Source: Polycladidibacter stylochi (GTDB taxonomy: Bacteria; Pseudomonadota; Alphaproteobacteria; Rhizobiales; Stappiaceae). Taken from it: a stretch of 64,000 bases of DNA. Numbering within the stretch: position 1 is the stretch's first letter; the number at the start of each line of letters is the position of its first letter. Location of the stretch: positions 1-64,000 of the forward strand of contig NZ_LLWE01000040.1 in NCBI RefSeq assembly GCF_001562055.1. The letters run 5' to 3'. Under the pieces are notes generated by a model that worked only from the letters and a program-made list of their open reading frames with translations, ran no database searches and had not been told where the DNA came from. The position numbers and the translations under genes were made by a program. Below, piece by piece: positions 8,104 through 17,086 of the stretch.

Positions 8104-9543
8104 ATGATGAAACAACTCATCACTGTAGATCTGGGCGCCTCGAGTGGGCGCGTGATGCTTGGCACCTTCAACGGTAGTCATATTGAGCTGAAGGAATGGC
8201 ATCGTTTTGATAGTTACCACTTGGTCAATGGCTCTCACTGTGAGTGGGATATTGAACTGATCAATCGGGAAATTCGCCATGGTATTGACCTTCTGTTAGA
8301 TGCAGGCATTATCCCGGATGCAATAGGAATTGATACATGGGGTGTCGATTTTGTGTTGACCGATGCCCAGGGCCAGCAAATTGGCAAAGCGGTCTCTTAC
8401 CGCGACAGCCGCACCCAAGGTGTCATGGAGCAGGTATTAAGCGAACTCGGTGCAGAGCGCATTTACAGCGCAACCGGTATCCAGTTCATGCCTTTCAATA
8501 CCATTTTCCAGCTTAAAGCACTTATTGATGAGCAGCCTGACTGGCTGGACAAAGTGAGTTGCCTACAGTTCATACCAGACTACTTAGGCTATTTATTAAC
8601 TGGTGAAAAAAACTGCGAGTACACCAATGCCACGACCTCGCAGCTCTTGAATTGCCGAAGTCGCGATTGGGACACTAGTCTTCTGGAAGAGCTAAATATC
8701 CCAAAATCTTGGTTTTTACCGGTTTCGCCAACAAACCGTGCAATTGGTACTTATGATGTTCATGGTTTATCAATACCGGTAATTTCTATTGCTAGTCATG
8801 ATACGGCCTCCGCTGTAGCGGCTGTTCCATTTCGTGACCCAAGTGCAGCATTTATCAGCTCAGGGACCTGGTCGCTGATTGGTATCGAGGAAGAAGAGGC
8901 CCTCAGTACTGAAAGCGCCCGACAGCTGAATGTGGCGAATGAAGGTGGTGTCGAGAAGTTCAGGGTATTGAAAAATGTCTCTGGTCTCTGGTTTGCTCAA
9001 AAAGTACGAGAAGAGCTGAAGATTTCAAGCTTTTCCGAACTTGTTCAGCTTGCAGAAGCTGCTCCGGCATTTACCTGCTTTATTGATACAAATGAACCAC
9101 GCTTCCTAAACCCGACGTCCATGCAAGAGGAAATAAAGACCTATCTTCGCGAGACTGGTCAGCAAGTGCCAGAAGATGCGGGTACACTTGTGCGCGCCAT
9201 ATTTGAAAGCCTTGCATTGCTGTACAGCGAGGTTGTTGAAGATATGGAAAGCTTAAGGGGCGGTGCCATTCCCTGTATCAACATCGTTGGTGGGGGCTGT
9301 CAAAACCAACTTTTAAATCAGCTATGCGCTGATGCTTGCAAGCGGGAAGTGTTTGCAGGGCCAATAGAAGCCTCAGCAATTGGCAATTTAGTTTGCCAAT
9401 TAATAGCACTGGGGGCTGTTGAAGATCTTAAAGCGGCGCGTTCTTTGATTGCAAACAGCTTCCCCGTAACTCAATTCAACCCACGTGCTGACAATAATTT
9501 TTATGCATTCCAACAGCACGCAAATTCAATTCGTCAAAACTGA
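8104..9543 (+). CDS. rhaB: L-rhamnulokinase
   Basis: The 479-residue FGGY-family carbohydrate kinase phosphorylates L-rhamnulose at O1 (called RhaK in rhizobia). The N-terminal phosphate-binding loop is LITVDLGASSGRVMLG; GIDTWGVDFVL and the ISSGTWSLIG segment (about residue 255) are characteristic of rhamnulokinases. The C-terminal adenosine-binding NIVGGGCQNQLLNQLCAD is also present. The ATG at 8104 follows GAGGAA (8091-8096) with correct spacing and gives a normal family length; the upstream in-frame extension begins inside the hairpin and is unlikely. In Rhizobium leguminosarum the kinase is also needed for rhamnose uptake. Confidence 0.93.
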   Translation: MMKQLITVDLGASSGRVMLGTFNGSHIELKEWHRFDSYHLVNGSHCEWDIELINREIRHGIDLLLDAGIIPDAIGIDTWGVDFVLTDAQGQQIGKAVSYRDSRTQGVMEQVLSELGAERIYSATGIQFMPFNTIFQLKALIDEQPDWLDKVSCLQFIPDYLGYLLTGEKNCEYTNATTSQLLNCRSRDWDTSLLEELNIPKSWFLPVSPTNRAIGTYDVHGLSIPVISIASHDTASAVAAVPFRDPSAAFISSGTWSLIGIEEEEALSTESARQLNVANEGGVEKFRVLKNVSGLWFAQKVREELKISSFSELVQLAEAAPAFTCFIDTNEPRFLNPTSMQEEIKTYLRETGQQVPEDAGTLVRAIFESLALLYSEVVEDMESLRGGAIPCINIVGGGCQNQLLNQLCADACKREVFAGPIEASAIGNLVCQLIALGAVEDLKAARSLIANSFPVTQFNPRADNNFYAFQQHANSIRQN

Positions 9544-9560
9544 TCGATCGGGAGTAGATC

Positions 9561-10829
9561 ATGGCTAATAACCTAAAAAATATTGAACAAGCCTATGAGC
9601 TGGCAAAAGCACGCTATGCAGAGTTAGGTGTAGATGTGGAAGCAGCCATTAAGGCAGCAGATGAAACGCCGATTTCCTTACATTGCTGGCAAGGGGATGA
9701 TGTTGGCGGCTTTGAGAACCCAGAGGGGGATCTCTCCGGTGGCATTCAGGTAACTGGTAGCTATCCTGGTAAAGCCCGCAGTCCAGAAGAGCTTCGCGCA
9801 GATATTGATATGGCCATGAGCCTTATCCCTGGTAAGCAGCGCCTAAATTTACACGCGCTTTATTTGGAAAGCGAGGGGTTTGTTGACCGTGACCAAATTG
9901 AACCCGAGCACTTTGCTAACTGGGTCAACTGGGCTAAAGGCAAGGGCATTGGATTGGACTTCAACCCGTCTTTGTTTTCTCACCCTAAAAGTGCAGATGG
10001 CATGACATTAACGCACCCTGATGCAGATGTACGGGCTTTTTGGGTTGAGCACTGCAAGCGCTCACGCAAGGTTTCTGAGTACTTCGGTAAAGAGCTCGGC
10101 ACTCCTTCTGTTATGAATATCTGGATACCTGATGGTTCTAAGGATTATCCGGCTGACCGTTTGGGTTCCCGCTCGCGTCTTGTTGAATCTCTCGATGAAA
10201 TCTTGAAGGAAGATATTTCCCGCGAGTTTCATAAGGACGCTGTAGAAAGTAAGCTGTTTGGTATTGGAGCTGAAGCTTATACAGCTGGTTCCAACGAGTT
10301 TTATTTGGGGTATGCAGCAACTCGTAAGATTTTGCTCTGTCTTGATGCAGGACACTTCCACCCAACCGAAGTAATTTCCGACAAGATATCTGCTGTTTCT
10401 TTGTTCGTGGATGAAATGCTATTGCACGTTAGTCGCCCGATGCGTTGGGATAGTGATCATATCGTACTACTCGATGATGAAACGCAAGCAATTGCGAATG
10501 AAATTGTTCGTTGCGGTCTGGTTAACCGTGTCAATATCGGTCTTGATTTCTTTGATGCTTCTGTCAACCGCATTGGGGCCTGGGTTCTCGGCACACGTAA
10601 TATGCGTAAAGCACTGTTGAAGGCATTCTTAGAGCCAACTGAGCAACTGAAAAAAGCCGAACTTGAAGGCAACAATACCAAACGCCTGACATTGATGGAA
10701 GAGCTTAAAGTTATGCCTTGGAGCTCGGTTTGGGATTATTACTGCATGCAAAATGGCATGCCAGGTGGCATCGAGTGGTTGCAGACGGTTGAAACCTACG
10801 AAACGGATGTATTGTCAAAACGCGCATAG
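9561..10829 (+). CDS. rhaA: L-rhamnose isomerase
   Basis: This 422-residue Mn/Zn-dependent TIM-barrel enzyme converts L-rhamnose to L-rhamnulose (RhaI in rhizobia). Length matches E. coli RhaA (419). Recognisable stretches include [14 protein letters not shown] near residue 40, [33 protein letters not shown] and [12 protein letters not shown] with metal-binding acidic and His residues, and the C-terminal MPGGIEWL. The start follows GGGAG. It sits 17 bp after the kinase gene. Confidence 0.95.
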   Translation: MANNLKNIEQAYELAKARYAELGVDVEAAIKAADETPISLHCWQGDDVGGFENPEGDLSGGIQVTGSYPGKARSPEELRADIDMAMSLIPGKQRLNLHALYLESEGFVDRDQIEPEHFANWVNWAKGKGIGLDFNPSLFSHPKSADGMTLTHPDADVRAFWVEHCKRSRKVSEYFGKELGTPSVMNIWIPDGSKDYPADRLGSRSRLVESLDEILKEDISREFHKDAVESKLFGIGAEAYTAGSNEFYLGYAATRKILLCLDAGHFHPTEVISDKISAVSLFVDEMLLHVSRPMRWDSDHIVLLDDETQAIANEIVRCGLVNRVNIGLDFFDASVNRIGAWVLGTRNMRKALLKAFLEPTEQLKKAELEGNNTKRLTLMEELKVMPWSSVWDYYCMQNGMPGGIEWLQTVETYETDVLSKRA

Positions 10830-10860
10830 TTACACAAGCGCTTAGAGACAAGCAACTTAT

Positions 10861-10889
10861 GTGGCTGGCAGCTCATGACGCCAGCCCAC
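10861..10889 (+). promoter_or_regulatory. Intercistronic hairpin after rhaA
   Basis: GTGGCTGGC (10861-10869) pairs with GCCAGCCCAC (10880-10889) with one bulged base. No T-run follows. It lies in the 133-bp gap before the reductase gene and is probably a message-processing or stability element. Confidence 0.45.
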
Positions 10890-10962
10890 CCAAAACAAAA
10901 CCGGCGCAAAGACCGGAAGCTCAGATCCCCATATATTTAGATAGTGATCACAGGAGAAACAC

Positions 10963-12111
10963 ATGGCATTCGCTCTTAAAATTCCTCGTATTACCTTGAT
11001 GGGAGAAGGCGCAGTTGCAGATTCGGTTGCGCAACTCAAATCATTTGGTGTTAAAAAGGCGCTTGTTGTATCCGATAGTGCTTTGGTAAAGCTCGGCTTA
11101 TTAAACAGCCTCGAAGCTGCCCTAAAAGACAATGGCATTGAATGGGCACTGTTTGACAAACTTACCCCCAATCCAACGGCCTCTCAAGTCCGCGAGGGGA
11201 CTGCTTTCTACCAAGCGGAAGGCTGTGATTGTTTCGTCGGCATTGGTGGTGGTAGCTCTATCGATGCGGCCAAAGCTATTCGCATTATGGTAAGCAATCC
11301 TGGCGATATCACCGATTACTGCGGTGTTGAAAAGGTTCTAAATCCTGGTGTTCCATTTGTAGCTATTGGGACTACCGCTGGTACTGCTGCTGAAATGACC
11401 TCTAATTCAGTCATTATCGATGAAGAAAACCAAGTCAAAATGGTGATCATTGATAATACTCAAATGCCGGATGTTGCTGTAAACGACCCTGAGTTGATGA
11501 CAGGCCTACCGGCAGATGTTACCGCTGCAACTGGTATGGATGCTCTAACACATGCAGTCGAAGCCTATGTTACTCCAGGTGCGCACCCGTTAACGGACCA
11601 TAGTGCACTTGAATCGATCCGCCTGATTGGAAAGTGGCTTCCTGTGGCTGTGAAAGATGGCAAAAACATTGAGGCGCGCGCGAACATGGCTTATGGCCAG
11701 TATCTAGCTGGTATGGCGTTTAACAGTGCTGGCCTTGGTTTAGTACATGCCATGGCACATCAGCCCGGTGCAACTCATAACCTGCCGCACGGGGTTTGTA
11801 ATGCGATCCTTTTACCGATTGTTTGTGAGTTTAATGCTGTCAGCAGGCCAGAGCGCTTTAAAGATGTTGCCGCGGCTCTTGGTGGCGATGTTTCTGGCCT
11901 TTCTGCACAAAAAGGTGCCGAGCTATGCTTGCAACTCATCCGTCAACTATCTGAAACAGTAGGTATTCCGAGTGGGTTTAAAGAACTTGGTATTAACGAA
12001 GATGTAATTAATAGTTGGTCTTCGAAAGCTATGGAAGATCCATGCCTACCTGGAAACCCAAGAGAGCCAAGTCTTGAAGAAGTAAAAGAGCTATTTGCTA
12101 AAGCGCTTTAA
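10963..12111 (+). CDS. fucO: Lactaldehyde reductase (iron-dependent alcohol dehydrogenase)
   Basis: The 382-residue product is a group III iron-activated alcohol dehydrogenase, the same length as E. coli FucO. It has the NAD-binding GIGGGSSIDAAKAI, the TTAGTAAEMTSNSVI segment, the metal-ligand helix GMDALTHAVEAYVTPGAHP (Asp, His) and GLGLVHAMAHQPGA..NLPHGVCNA with the other two His ligands. In this operon it would reduce L-lactaldehyde made by RhaD to 1,2-propanediol, regenerating NAD+. The start follows AGGAGA. No lactaldehyde dehydrogenase gene is present in the operon. Confidence 0.88.
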   Translation: MAFALKIPRITLMGEGAVADSVAQLKSFGVKKALVVSDSALVKLGLLNSLEAALKDNGIEWALFDKLTPNPTASQVREGTAFYQAEGCDCFVGIGGGSSIDAAKAIRIMVSNPGDITDYCGVEKVLNPGVPFVAIGTTAGTAAEMTSNSVIIDEENQVKMVIIDNTQMPDVAVNDPELMTGLPADVTAATGMDALTHAVEAYVTPGAHPLTDHSALESIRLIGKWLPVAVKDGKNIEARANMAYGQYLAGMAFNSAGLGLVHAMAHQPGATHNLPHGVCNAILLPIVCEFNAVSRPERFKDVAAALGGDVSGLSAQKGAELCLQLIRQLSETVGIPSGFKELGINEDVINSWSSKAMEDPCLPGNPREPSLEEVKELFAKAL

Positions 12112-12122
12112 ACTGACTTTTT

Positions 12123-12151
12123 GCCACAAGCACCAATATGGTGCCTGTGGC
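12123..12151 (+). terminator. Hairpin ending the rha operon
   Basis: GCCACAAGCACC (12123-12134) pairs with GGTGCCTGTGGC (12140-12151) around the loop AATAT, with a single A-C mismatch. It stands 12 nt behind the fucO stop. There is no clean T-run, so it may be a processing or Rho-assisted end rather than a strong intrinsic terminator. Confidence 0.5.
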
Positions 12152-12163
12152 ACCCTTGTTCCC

Positions 12164-12609
12164 GTTAAGTTGACGACACAAAGCGCGACTATCTTTGGTG
12201 CACCATCGATCAGGATGGTTATATTCTCGATAAAGTCCTACACTATCGGTGTAATAGCGAAGCTGACAAATATTTATTTGCCCGCCGTTTACAGAAACAA
12301 GCTGTCGCTCCCAAACGAATAGTTATCGACAAACTTGGGTCTTACGGCGCAGCGAAACGCAAGGTCATGCCTGATGTGGAGCACTGGTCACACAAAGGCC
12401 TTAACAACCGTGCAGAGAACTCGCATTTGCCCTTGCGAAAACGAGAGCGAGCTATGCAAAGGTTTAAGTCGACGGGCCAACTGCAAAGATTTCTCACCGG
12501 CTTTTCTGGCATGCGTAACCTCTACGTCGTGCCCCGCGAGCAACGGTGTGCAAACAACATCCGAAAGCACCGCCTCAACAGTTTTGCAAGTGGAATCAGG
12601 CCGCAATGA
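12164..12609 (+). pseudogene. IS6-family transposase remnant
   Basis: This is the C-terminal two thirds of an IS6/IS26-type DDE transposase. It reads DYLWCTIDQDGYILDK with the first catalytic Asp, IVIDKLGSYG with the second, and NRAENSHLPLRKRER with the Glu, then MRNLYVVPREQ and stops at 12609. The N-terminal helix-turn-helix part is missing. Near 12170 the frame is broken: restoring one A after GTTAAG would give VKIDDTKRDYLW, the expected motif, so a one-base deletion is likely. It cannot make an active transposase. The 16-bp repeat at 12660 probably marks the element's end. Confidence 0.85.
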
Positions 12610-12659
12610 TCGATGTCTGAATTGTGCCTGGAGGAAGGCTTTTGCGATCAAGATCAGGT

Positions 12660-12675
12660 TAACGTGACAACACCA
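12660..12675 (+). repeat. 16-bp repeat, right copy (probable IS6-type end)
   Basis: TAACGTGACAACACCA, identical to 1107-1122 and in the same orientation. It lies 50 bp after the broken IS6-family transposase, where the terminal inverted repeat of such an element should be. The homology between the two copies ends immediately after these 16 bases. Confidence 0.6.
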
Positions 12676-12773
12676 AAAAATCATCACATTATAGCTTCAT
12701 GCGTTTGCCCTGGTCTTGCACCCAGCATAAACTACTTTAAAAGTATTCTAAATGATGCAAGAGGGAGTTTACT

Positions 12774-13685
12774 ATGGGCGTACGCGGTGGGCCAATTCCG
12801 GCAAATATTGCGCAAAAGAAGCAAGAAGTAACAAATTGGTTTGAATCCTTACGCGATCAAATCTGCCTGGCCTTCGAGCAACTGGAAGATAGCCTTGCCA
12901 GTGAAAACGGTCCCAACGCCGAACATCCGGCGGGACGCTTTGTACGCACACCGTGGCAGCGCACAGACCACAGCGGGGCAAAAGGCGGCGGCGGCGTCAT
13001 GTCCATGATGCATGGCCGGGTCTTTGAAAAAGTCGGCGTCCATGTCTCCACCGTTCACGGCGAGTTCTCCCCCGAGTTTCGTGGCCAAATCCCCGGCGCA
13101 GAAGAAGACCCGCGCTTTTGGGCTTCCGGCATTTCGCTCATTGCCCACTTGCACAACCCCCATGTCCCTGCCGTTCATATGAACACCCGCATGGTCGTCA
13201 CCTCGCGCCAGTGGTTTGGCGGGGGGGCTGACTTAACACCGGTGCTAGACAACCGCCGCACACAACAAGACCCCGACAGCATCGCCTTTCATGCCGCCAT
13301 GGAACAAGCCTGCCAAGGACATAAAGGGGCAGACTACCCCCACTATAAAAAATGGTGCGATGACTATTTCTACCTGCCTCACCGCGAAGAACCCCGCGGT
13401 ATTGGCGGTATTTTTTACGATTATCACAACAGCGGTGACTTCGACGCCGACCTCGCCTTCACCAAGTCCGTCGGCCGAGCATTTTTAAATATCTACCCGC
13501 AACTGGTACGTGCCAACTACCTCAAGCAATGGACAGAGAAAGAGCGTGAAGAGCAGCTGGTCCGTCGTGGTCGCTATGTGGAATATAATCTGCTTTACGA
13601 TCGTGGCACCATTTTTGGTCTGAAAACCGGAGGGAATGTCGCCTCGATCCTCTCTTCCATGCCCCCCGTGGTCAAATGGCCGTAA
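12774..13685 (+). CDS. hemF: Oxygen-dependent coproporphyrinogen III oxidase
   Basis: The 303-residue enzyme decarboxylates coproporphyrinogen III to protoporphyrinogen IX with O2 in haem synthesis. Highly conserved stretches are visible: [55 protein letters not shown] and the C-terminal [25 protein letters not shown]. It is a little longer than the usual 285-300 residues. The ATG follows AGAGGGAG. It is a housekeeping gene that marks the right border of the transferred-looking rha region, and its codon use is richer in GC than the operon before it. Confidence 0.96.
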   Translation: MGVRGGPIPANIAQKKQEVTNWFESLRDQICLAFEQLEDSLASENGPNAEHPAGRFVRTPWQRTDHSGAKGGGGVMSMMHGRVFEKVGVHVSTVHGEFSPEFRGQIPGAEEDPRFWASGISLIAHLHNPHVPAVHMNTRMVVTSRQWFGGGADLTPVLDNRRTQQDPDSIAFHAAMEQACQGHKGADYPHYKKWCDDYFYLPHREEPRGIGGIFYDYHNSGDFDADLAFTKSVGRAFLNIYPQLVRANYLKQWTEKEREEQLVRRGRYVEYNLLYDRGTIFGLKTGGNVASILSSMPPVVKWP

Positions 13686-13720
13686 TTCCAGCATTAACTA
13701 GCCCATAACCCAATAAAAAA

Positions 13721-13758
13721 AGCCCTCCCGATACACGAAAATCGAGAGGGCTATCTTT
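13721..13758 (+). terminator. Bidirectional terminator between hemF and Tim44-like gene
   Basis: AGCCCTC..CGAT pairs with ATCG..GAGGGCT (13721-13752) with an A-rich stretch on the left and T-rich TATCTTTTA on the right. Genes on both sides point toward it, so it can end both transcripts. Confidence 0.85.
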
Positions 13759-13777
13759 TATAGTGAGTGACCTAAGC

Positions 13778-14821
13778 TTAGACCTGTTGAATAGCGGAAA
13801 GCTTCCAAGGTTGGCCGGCTTGACGAATAAACGTCCACACTTCGGTCACTTCCTCGGCCATATCCGGGTTGCCCTCAACGACCTTATTGGTCGCCCGCTC
13901 GCGCATCACATCAATAGAGGAATAGCGCATCGCAACCGTAGCATACTCATCACTGCCTTCACGCCAGCTCTCCGACAGATCACCTTGCAATAGCTTGATC
14001 TCGCGCACTTCGTTAATCAAACCTTTTGAGGCCGATTGCCCAAGGTCCTCGGCGAAAAAGCCCATCATCTCCGGTGTGGTGATAGCACGAATAGCAGCGT
14101 AATCTTCTTTGCCATAGGCCGTCCAAATTTTGGTCAGCAGCTCTTCGAAACTGTCAAAGTCCGAAGCCTGTAGCCCAAGTTCGTCATCTGCTTTACTCGC
14201 AAATCCGGCAGTTTGTTGCGCGGCGCTACCATAACTACCACTATTGGGAACCGAACCGTGCCCCCGCTGAGCATCAGCCCCCTGATTGCCACCCTTGAAC
14301 ATATCAAACTGGCTCACGTTGTCAGAGCCCTGCCCGCCATAATTTTGGCCACCATAGCTCTGTCCAGCATGACCCGCCGCCGCTTGCGGCTGCTGACGCC
14401 GTCGCAAAAAGCCCATTACCATCTTTACGACAAAGAACAGTATCGCGCCTTGTACCAGCAACCCGAGGAAGCCGCCAAAGCCTCCGATACCGTTACCCAT
14501 CAGCATACCGATCAAACCGCCCAGCGCCAAACCGCCCAGCATCGAGCCCATAAACCCGCCACCAAAAAAACCACGTTTCTGATTGGTCGCGCTATTCGCA
14601 AAACCTTGCTTTTGGCCTTGCTGGGTATTGGGTGTCATTGTCCGGTTCAAAGGCGCAGTTTTCGGTGCTGTGCGTGTTGCCTTCGGAGCCGAGAACGTAC
14701 GCGCCCCGCGTGAGCCGCCGCCAAAGCCACGCTTCGCCTCGGCAAAGTCAGTCGTAATAAACGCCAGCCCGAAAACCAGAACCATTAAGGTTAGCAGTTT
14801 GGGAAACTTTGATAATCCTGT
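13778..14821 (-). CDS. Tim44-like domain protein
   Basis: The 347-residue product has an N-terminal hydrophobic signal or anchor ending AEA, a Gly/Ser-rich segment (RGFGGGSRGARTF), a second strongly hydrophobic Gly-rich membrane region (about residues 95-150), a low-complexity QNYGGQG linker, and a C-terminal Tim44/mitochondrial L45-like domain (about 215-345, ELLTKIWTAYGKEDYAAIRAITTPEM). Alphaproteobacterial Tim44 homologues sit at the inner membrane; their role is not settled. The ATG at 14821 gives a sensible signal sequence; a GTG at 14902 would add 27 basic residues. It is transcribed toward hemF and ends at a shared terminator. Confidence 0.8.
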   Translation of the reverse strand, partial: TGLSKFPKLLTLMVLVFGLAFITTDFAEAKRGFGGGSRGARTFSAPKATRTAPKTAPLNRTMTPNTQQGQKQGFANSATNQKRGFFGGGFMGSMLGGLALGGLIGMLMGNGIGGFGGFLGLLVQGAILFFVVKMVMGFLRRRQQPQAAAGHAGQSYGGQNYGGQGSDNVSQFDMFKGGNQGADAQRGHGSVPNSGSYGSAAQQTAGFASKADDELGLQASDFDSFEELLTKIWTAYGKEDYAAIRAITTPEMMGFFAEDLGQSASKGLINEVREIKLLQGDLSESWREGSDEYATVAMRYSSIDVMRERATNKVVEGNPDMAEEVTEVWTFIRQAGQPWKLSAIQQV

Positions 14822-15013
14822 CATATCCAGTCCAATATGTTGTTTGGCAGCCTGCATAACCGATCTACGGCGTGACGCGAACACACTCTTGGGCTTTTGC
14901 ACGGCTTAGAACTCTTCAACCCATGCATATGGGGTGGTTCAAAGCTGTTTAAACCCTACGAAGCAATTAAAATTCTCAATAAACAACAATGTCACTTCCC
15001 AATTAAGGTGTTT

Positions 15014-15445
15014 TTACGCGCAGCGCCCCTGTAAACAGGCGCGTTGATACCCGCCATTGGCAATATTGCGGCATAGTGAGTGCCACTCGCAGCCAGAGCA
15101 AGCTTCCTGAAAAACACCTTCACAAAATGCACGGCGCAGCTGCACCACCTTTTGTGCATCAAACTCGATTATAGCGCCCACCAGCAACTCTTGCCCCAAC
15201 ACTTGCCCCGCAAGAGCCAGTGCCTTTTTATCGCGCTCAAGAACCGATGTATTATGACAGTGCGGCATGTCTTCTTCTTGCAGCAAAGGAGTACAGATAC
15301 AATCCGGCCCCGCAACCAGTTTCACCGCCTTCCCCGCATTTAGTGCCGACACAATCCGGTGGTAATTGCGGGTAAAACGTGGTGAATACCCCTTGCCCTC
15401 AAAGGTTAAGATGCACAATAAATGGTGCCCGCGCAGCTCAATCAT
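15014..15445 (-). CDS. DUF1284 family cysteine-rich protein
   Basis: The 143-residue protein begins IELRGHHLLCILTF, the hallmark of DUF1284. It contains about eleven cysteines, including DCICTP, MPHCH and a C-terminal cluster CSGCEWHSLC ending CLQGRC. This suggests metal or iron-sulphur binding, but no function is established for the family. Its ATG overlaps the end of the upstream CCA-adding enzyme gene by four bases (ATGA), so the two are co-translated. It is not a chance ORF because the family motif and the coupling both support it. Confidence 0.8.
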   Translation of the reverse strand: MIELRGHHLLCILTFEGKGYSPRFTRNYHRIVSALNAGKAVKLVAGPDCICTPLLQEEDMPHCHNTSVLERDKKALALAGQVLGQELLVGAIIEFDAQKVVQLRRAFCEGVFQEACSGCEWHSLCRNIANGGYQRACLQGRCA

Positions 15446-16752
15446 GCGCGCCGCTCGCTATCTTCTATCGTTGGTGATTGAGCCTCTGCCACTTGCTCCG
15501 CAATATAATCCATCGCTATTTTCAACAGTACCGGTCGTTCAAGTTGGAAATCGCTGGCAATCCATTGCGCTTTGGCAGCAGCAAGCGCCTGCCCCATCAC
15601 AGCGCCACCTTGCACACCACAATCAATCAGATCCTTGCCACAAAGCGGCATAACAGGCACATCCCATTGCCAACAAAGCGCCAGCAACTCTTCCAAGTGC
15701 GCGAATTCACCCTCACCTTGTAACCCCGTCTTGCCTGCGAACACCACACCAAGCAGCAACCCGTCTGCCACCGCCGCCCGCTTGTAATCCAAAAGCGCAG
15801 CCCGGACATTCTGGGCAACGGGTAAACCATCCTCGAAATAGCCCGCCAGTTCCATGCTCTGTTGCACTTGCAGCGTTTGCGCATTGGAAAGCCGCAGTTT
15901 CGACTTTGCTAAGGCTTGCCGCCGGTCTTGCAGCACACCATTCATAAGAAGAGCCGCAACAGCACCCAAACCCCGTGATTGTCCGCAATTGGTTTTCGCA
16001 GCCATTTGCAAAAAGTCACCGCAACGCTCAACAGCCACGTGTTGCCCCATTATGAGCTCAAGCACGTTTGTTTCCTGCATTAATGCCAGTGCTTCCACGG
16101 CACCATTAGCCTCAAGCATGAGCAGCAGTTCACGGGTAATTCGTTCTTCAGAAATTTGTGCCAAACCGCCATAGTGCGCACCAATCGCCGCCATAGCAGC
16201 TTCATCCGGAGCACCAACAGCAAATCGGGCAAAAAACCGGAAATAGCGCAGAATGCGTAAGTAATCCTCGCGAATACGCGCACCTGCATCTCCGATAAAG
16301 CGCAGGCGGCGCGCTAAACAGTCGTCCAACCCGCCCAGCGGATCAAACAATACCCCGTGTCGGTCCACATATAACGCATTCATGGTAAAATCACGCCGCT
16401 GGGCATCGCGCACCCAATCACGGCCAAAGCGAACGACCGCATGGCGTCCGTTGGTTTCAACATCCTCGCGCAGGCTGGTCACTTCAATCGGCGTGCCCCC
16501 AATCACCAGCGTAACAGTGCCATGGTCAATCCCGGTCGCAATGGCTTTAACCCCTGCCGCTTGCGCTCGTGCAAGGGTCTGCTGCGGCAAAGCTGTACAG
16601 GCAATATCAATATCGGCAACCGGCACACCCAGTAAGGCGTTGCGCACAGTCCCACCCACAGCGCGGGCCGTATCGCCCTCTTGCTCTAGAATGTCAAAAG
16701 CCGCCTGTACATTATCGCCCATTAGCCATGCGCAATTATCGAGTTTGTCCAT
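15442..16752 (-). CDS. cca: CCA tRNA nucleotidyltransferase / poly(A) polymerase family
   Basis: The 436-residue class II nucleotidyltransferase adds or repairs the 3' CCA of tRNAs. The head domain carries AVGGTVRNALLG and the catalytic metal-binding DIDIAC, followed by GTVTLVIGGTPIEVTSLRED and the RRDFTMNALYVD motif; the neck has RIREDYLRILRYFRFFARF. A long C-terminal helical body follows. In many alphaproteobacteria this gene pairs with a CoA-type Nudix gene and a DUF6111 gene exactly as here. Some class II members are poly(A) polymerases, which cannot be excluded. Confidence 0.93.
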   Translation of the reverse strand: MDKLDNCAWLMGDNVQAAFDILEQEGDTARAVGGTVRNALLGVPVADIDIACTALPQQTLARAQAAGVKAIATGIDHGTVTLVIGGTPIEVTSLREDVETNGRHAVVRFGRDWVRDAQRRDFTMNALYVDRHGVLFDPLGGLDDCLARRLRFIGDAGARIREDYLRILRYFRFFARFAVGAPDEAAMAAIGAHYGGLAQISEERITRELLLMLEANGAVEALALMQETNVLELIMGQHVAVERCGDFLQMAAKTNCGQSRGLGAVAALLMNGVLQDRRQALAKSKLRLSNAQTLQVQQSMELAGYFEDGLPVAQNVRAALLDYKRAAVADGLLLGVVFAGKTGLQGEGEFAHLEELLALCWQWDVPVMPLCGKDLIDCGVQGGAVMGQALAAAKAQWIASDFQLERPVLLKIAMDYIAEQVAEAQSPTIEDSERRA

Positions 16753-16807
16753 GTAGTTTCCATCAAAGCGTTAACTGCGCCCGTCATGGCGAGCCTGGCG
16801 CTTTCTG

Positions 16808-17086
16808 TCAATCTGGTGTGCGCTCAAATCCACCAGGGATAAAACGACCATCTTCCATGTGAGCTGGCACATATTGCGAACCTTCAGGTGCATCTCCAAG
16901 TATTGCCATCGCCACAAAGCTTAAAACAGCAAGGCTTAAGCCCAAAATAGCCAGCCGACCAAACGGCCCTTCACGAAATTTCTTATCCTCTTGACCTTTT
17001 TTTGTCAGCCAGAACCAGAACCCGTAGGCAATAAACGGAATAAGAAATAACAACAGGTTAGTTAGTATCACACGCAGCATCGACAA
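16808..17086 (-). CDS. DUF6111 family small membrane protein
   Basis: The 92-residue protein has two predicted transmembrane helices (residues about 6-28 and 48-65) with a basic cytoplasmic loop KKGQEDKKFREGPFGR between, and a C-terminal tail ending HMEDGRFIPGGFERTPD. That GDRF/GRFIPGGF-like ending is characteristic of this small family in Hyphomicrobiales. Function is unknown. The start overlaps the end of the upstream Nudix gene by 29 bp; starting at Met3 shortens the overlap. It lies between Nudix and cca genes in one transcription unit. Confidence 0.75.
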   Translation of the reverse strand: MSMLRVILTNLLLFLIPFIAYGFWFWLTKKGQEDKKFREGPFGRLAILGLSLAVLSFVAMAILGDAPEGSQYVPAHMEDGRFIPGGFERTPD

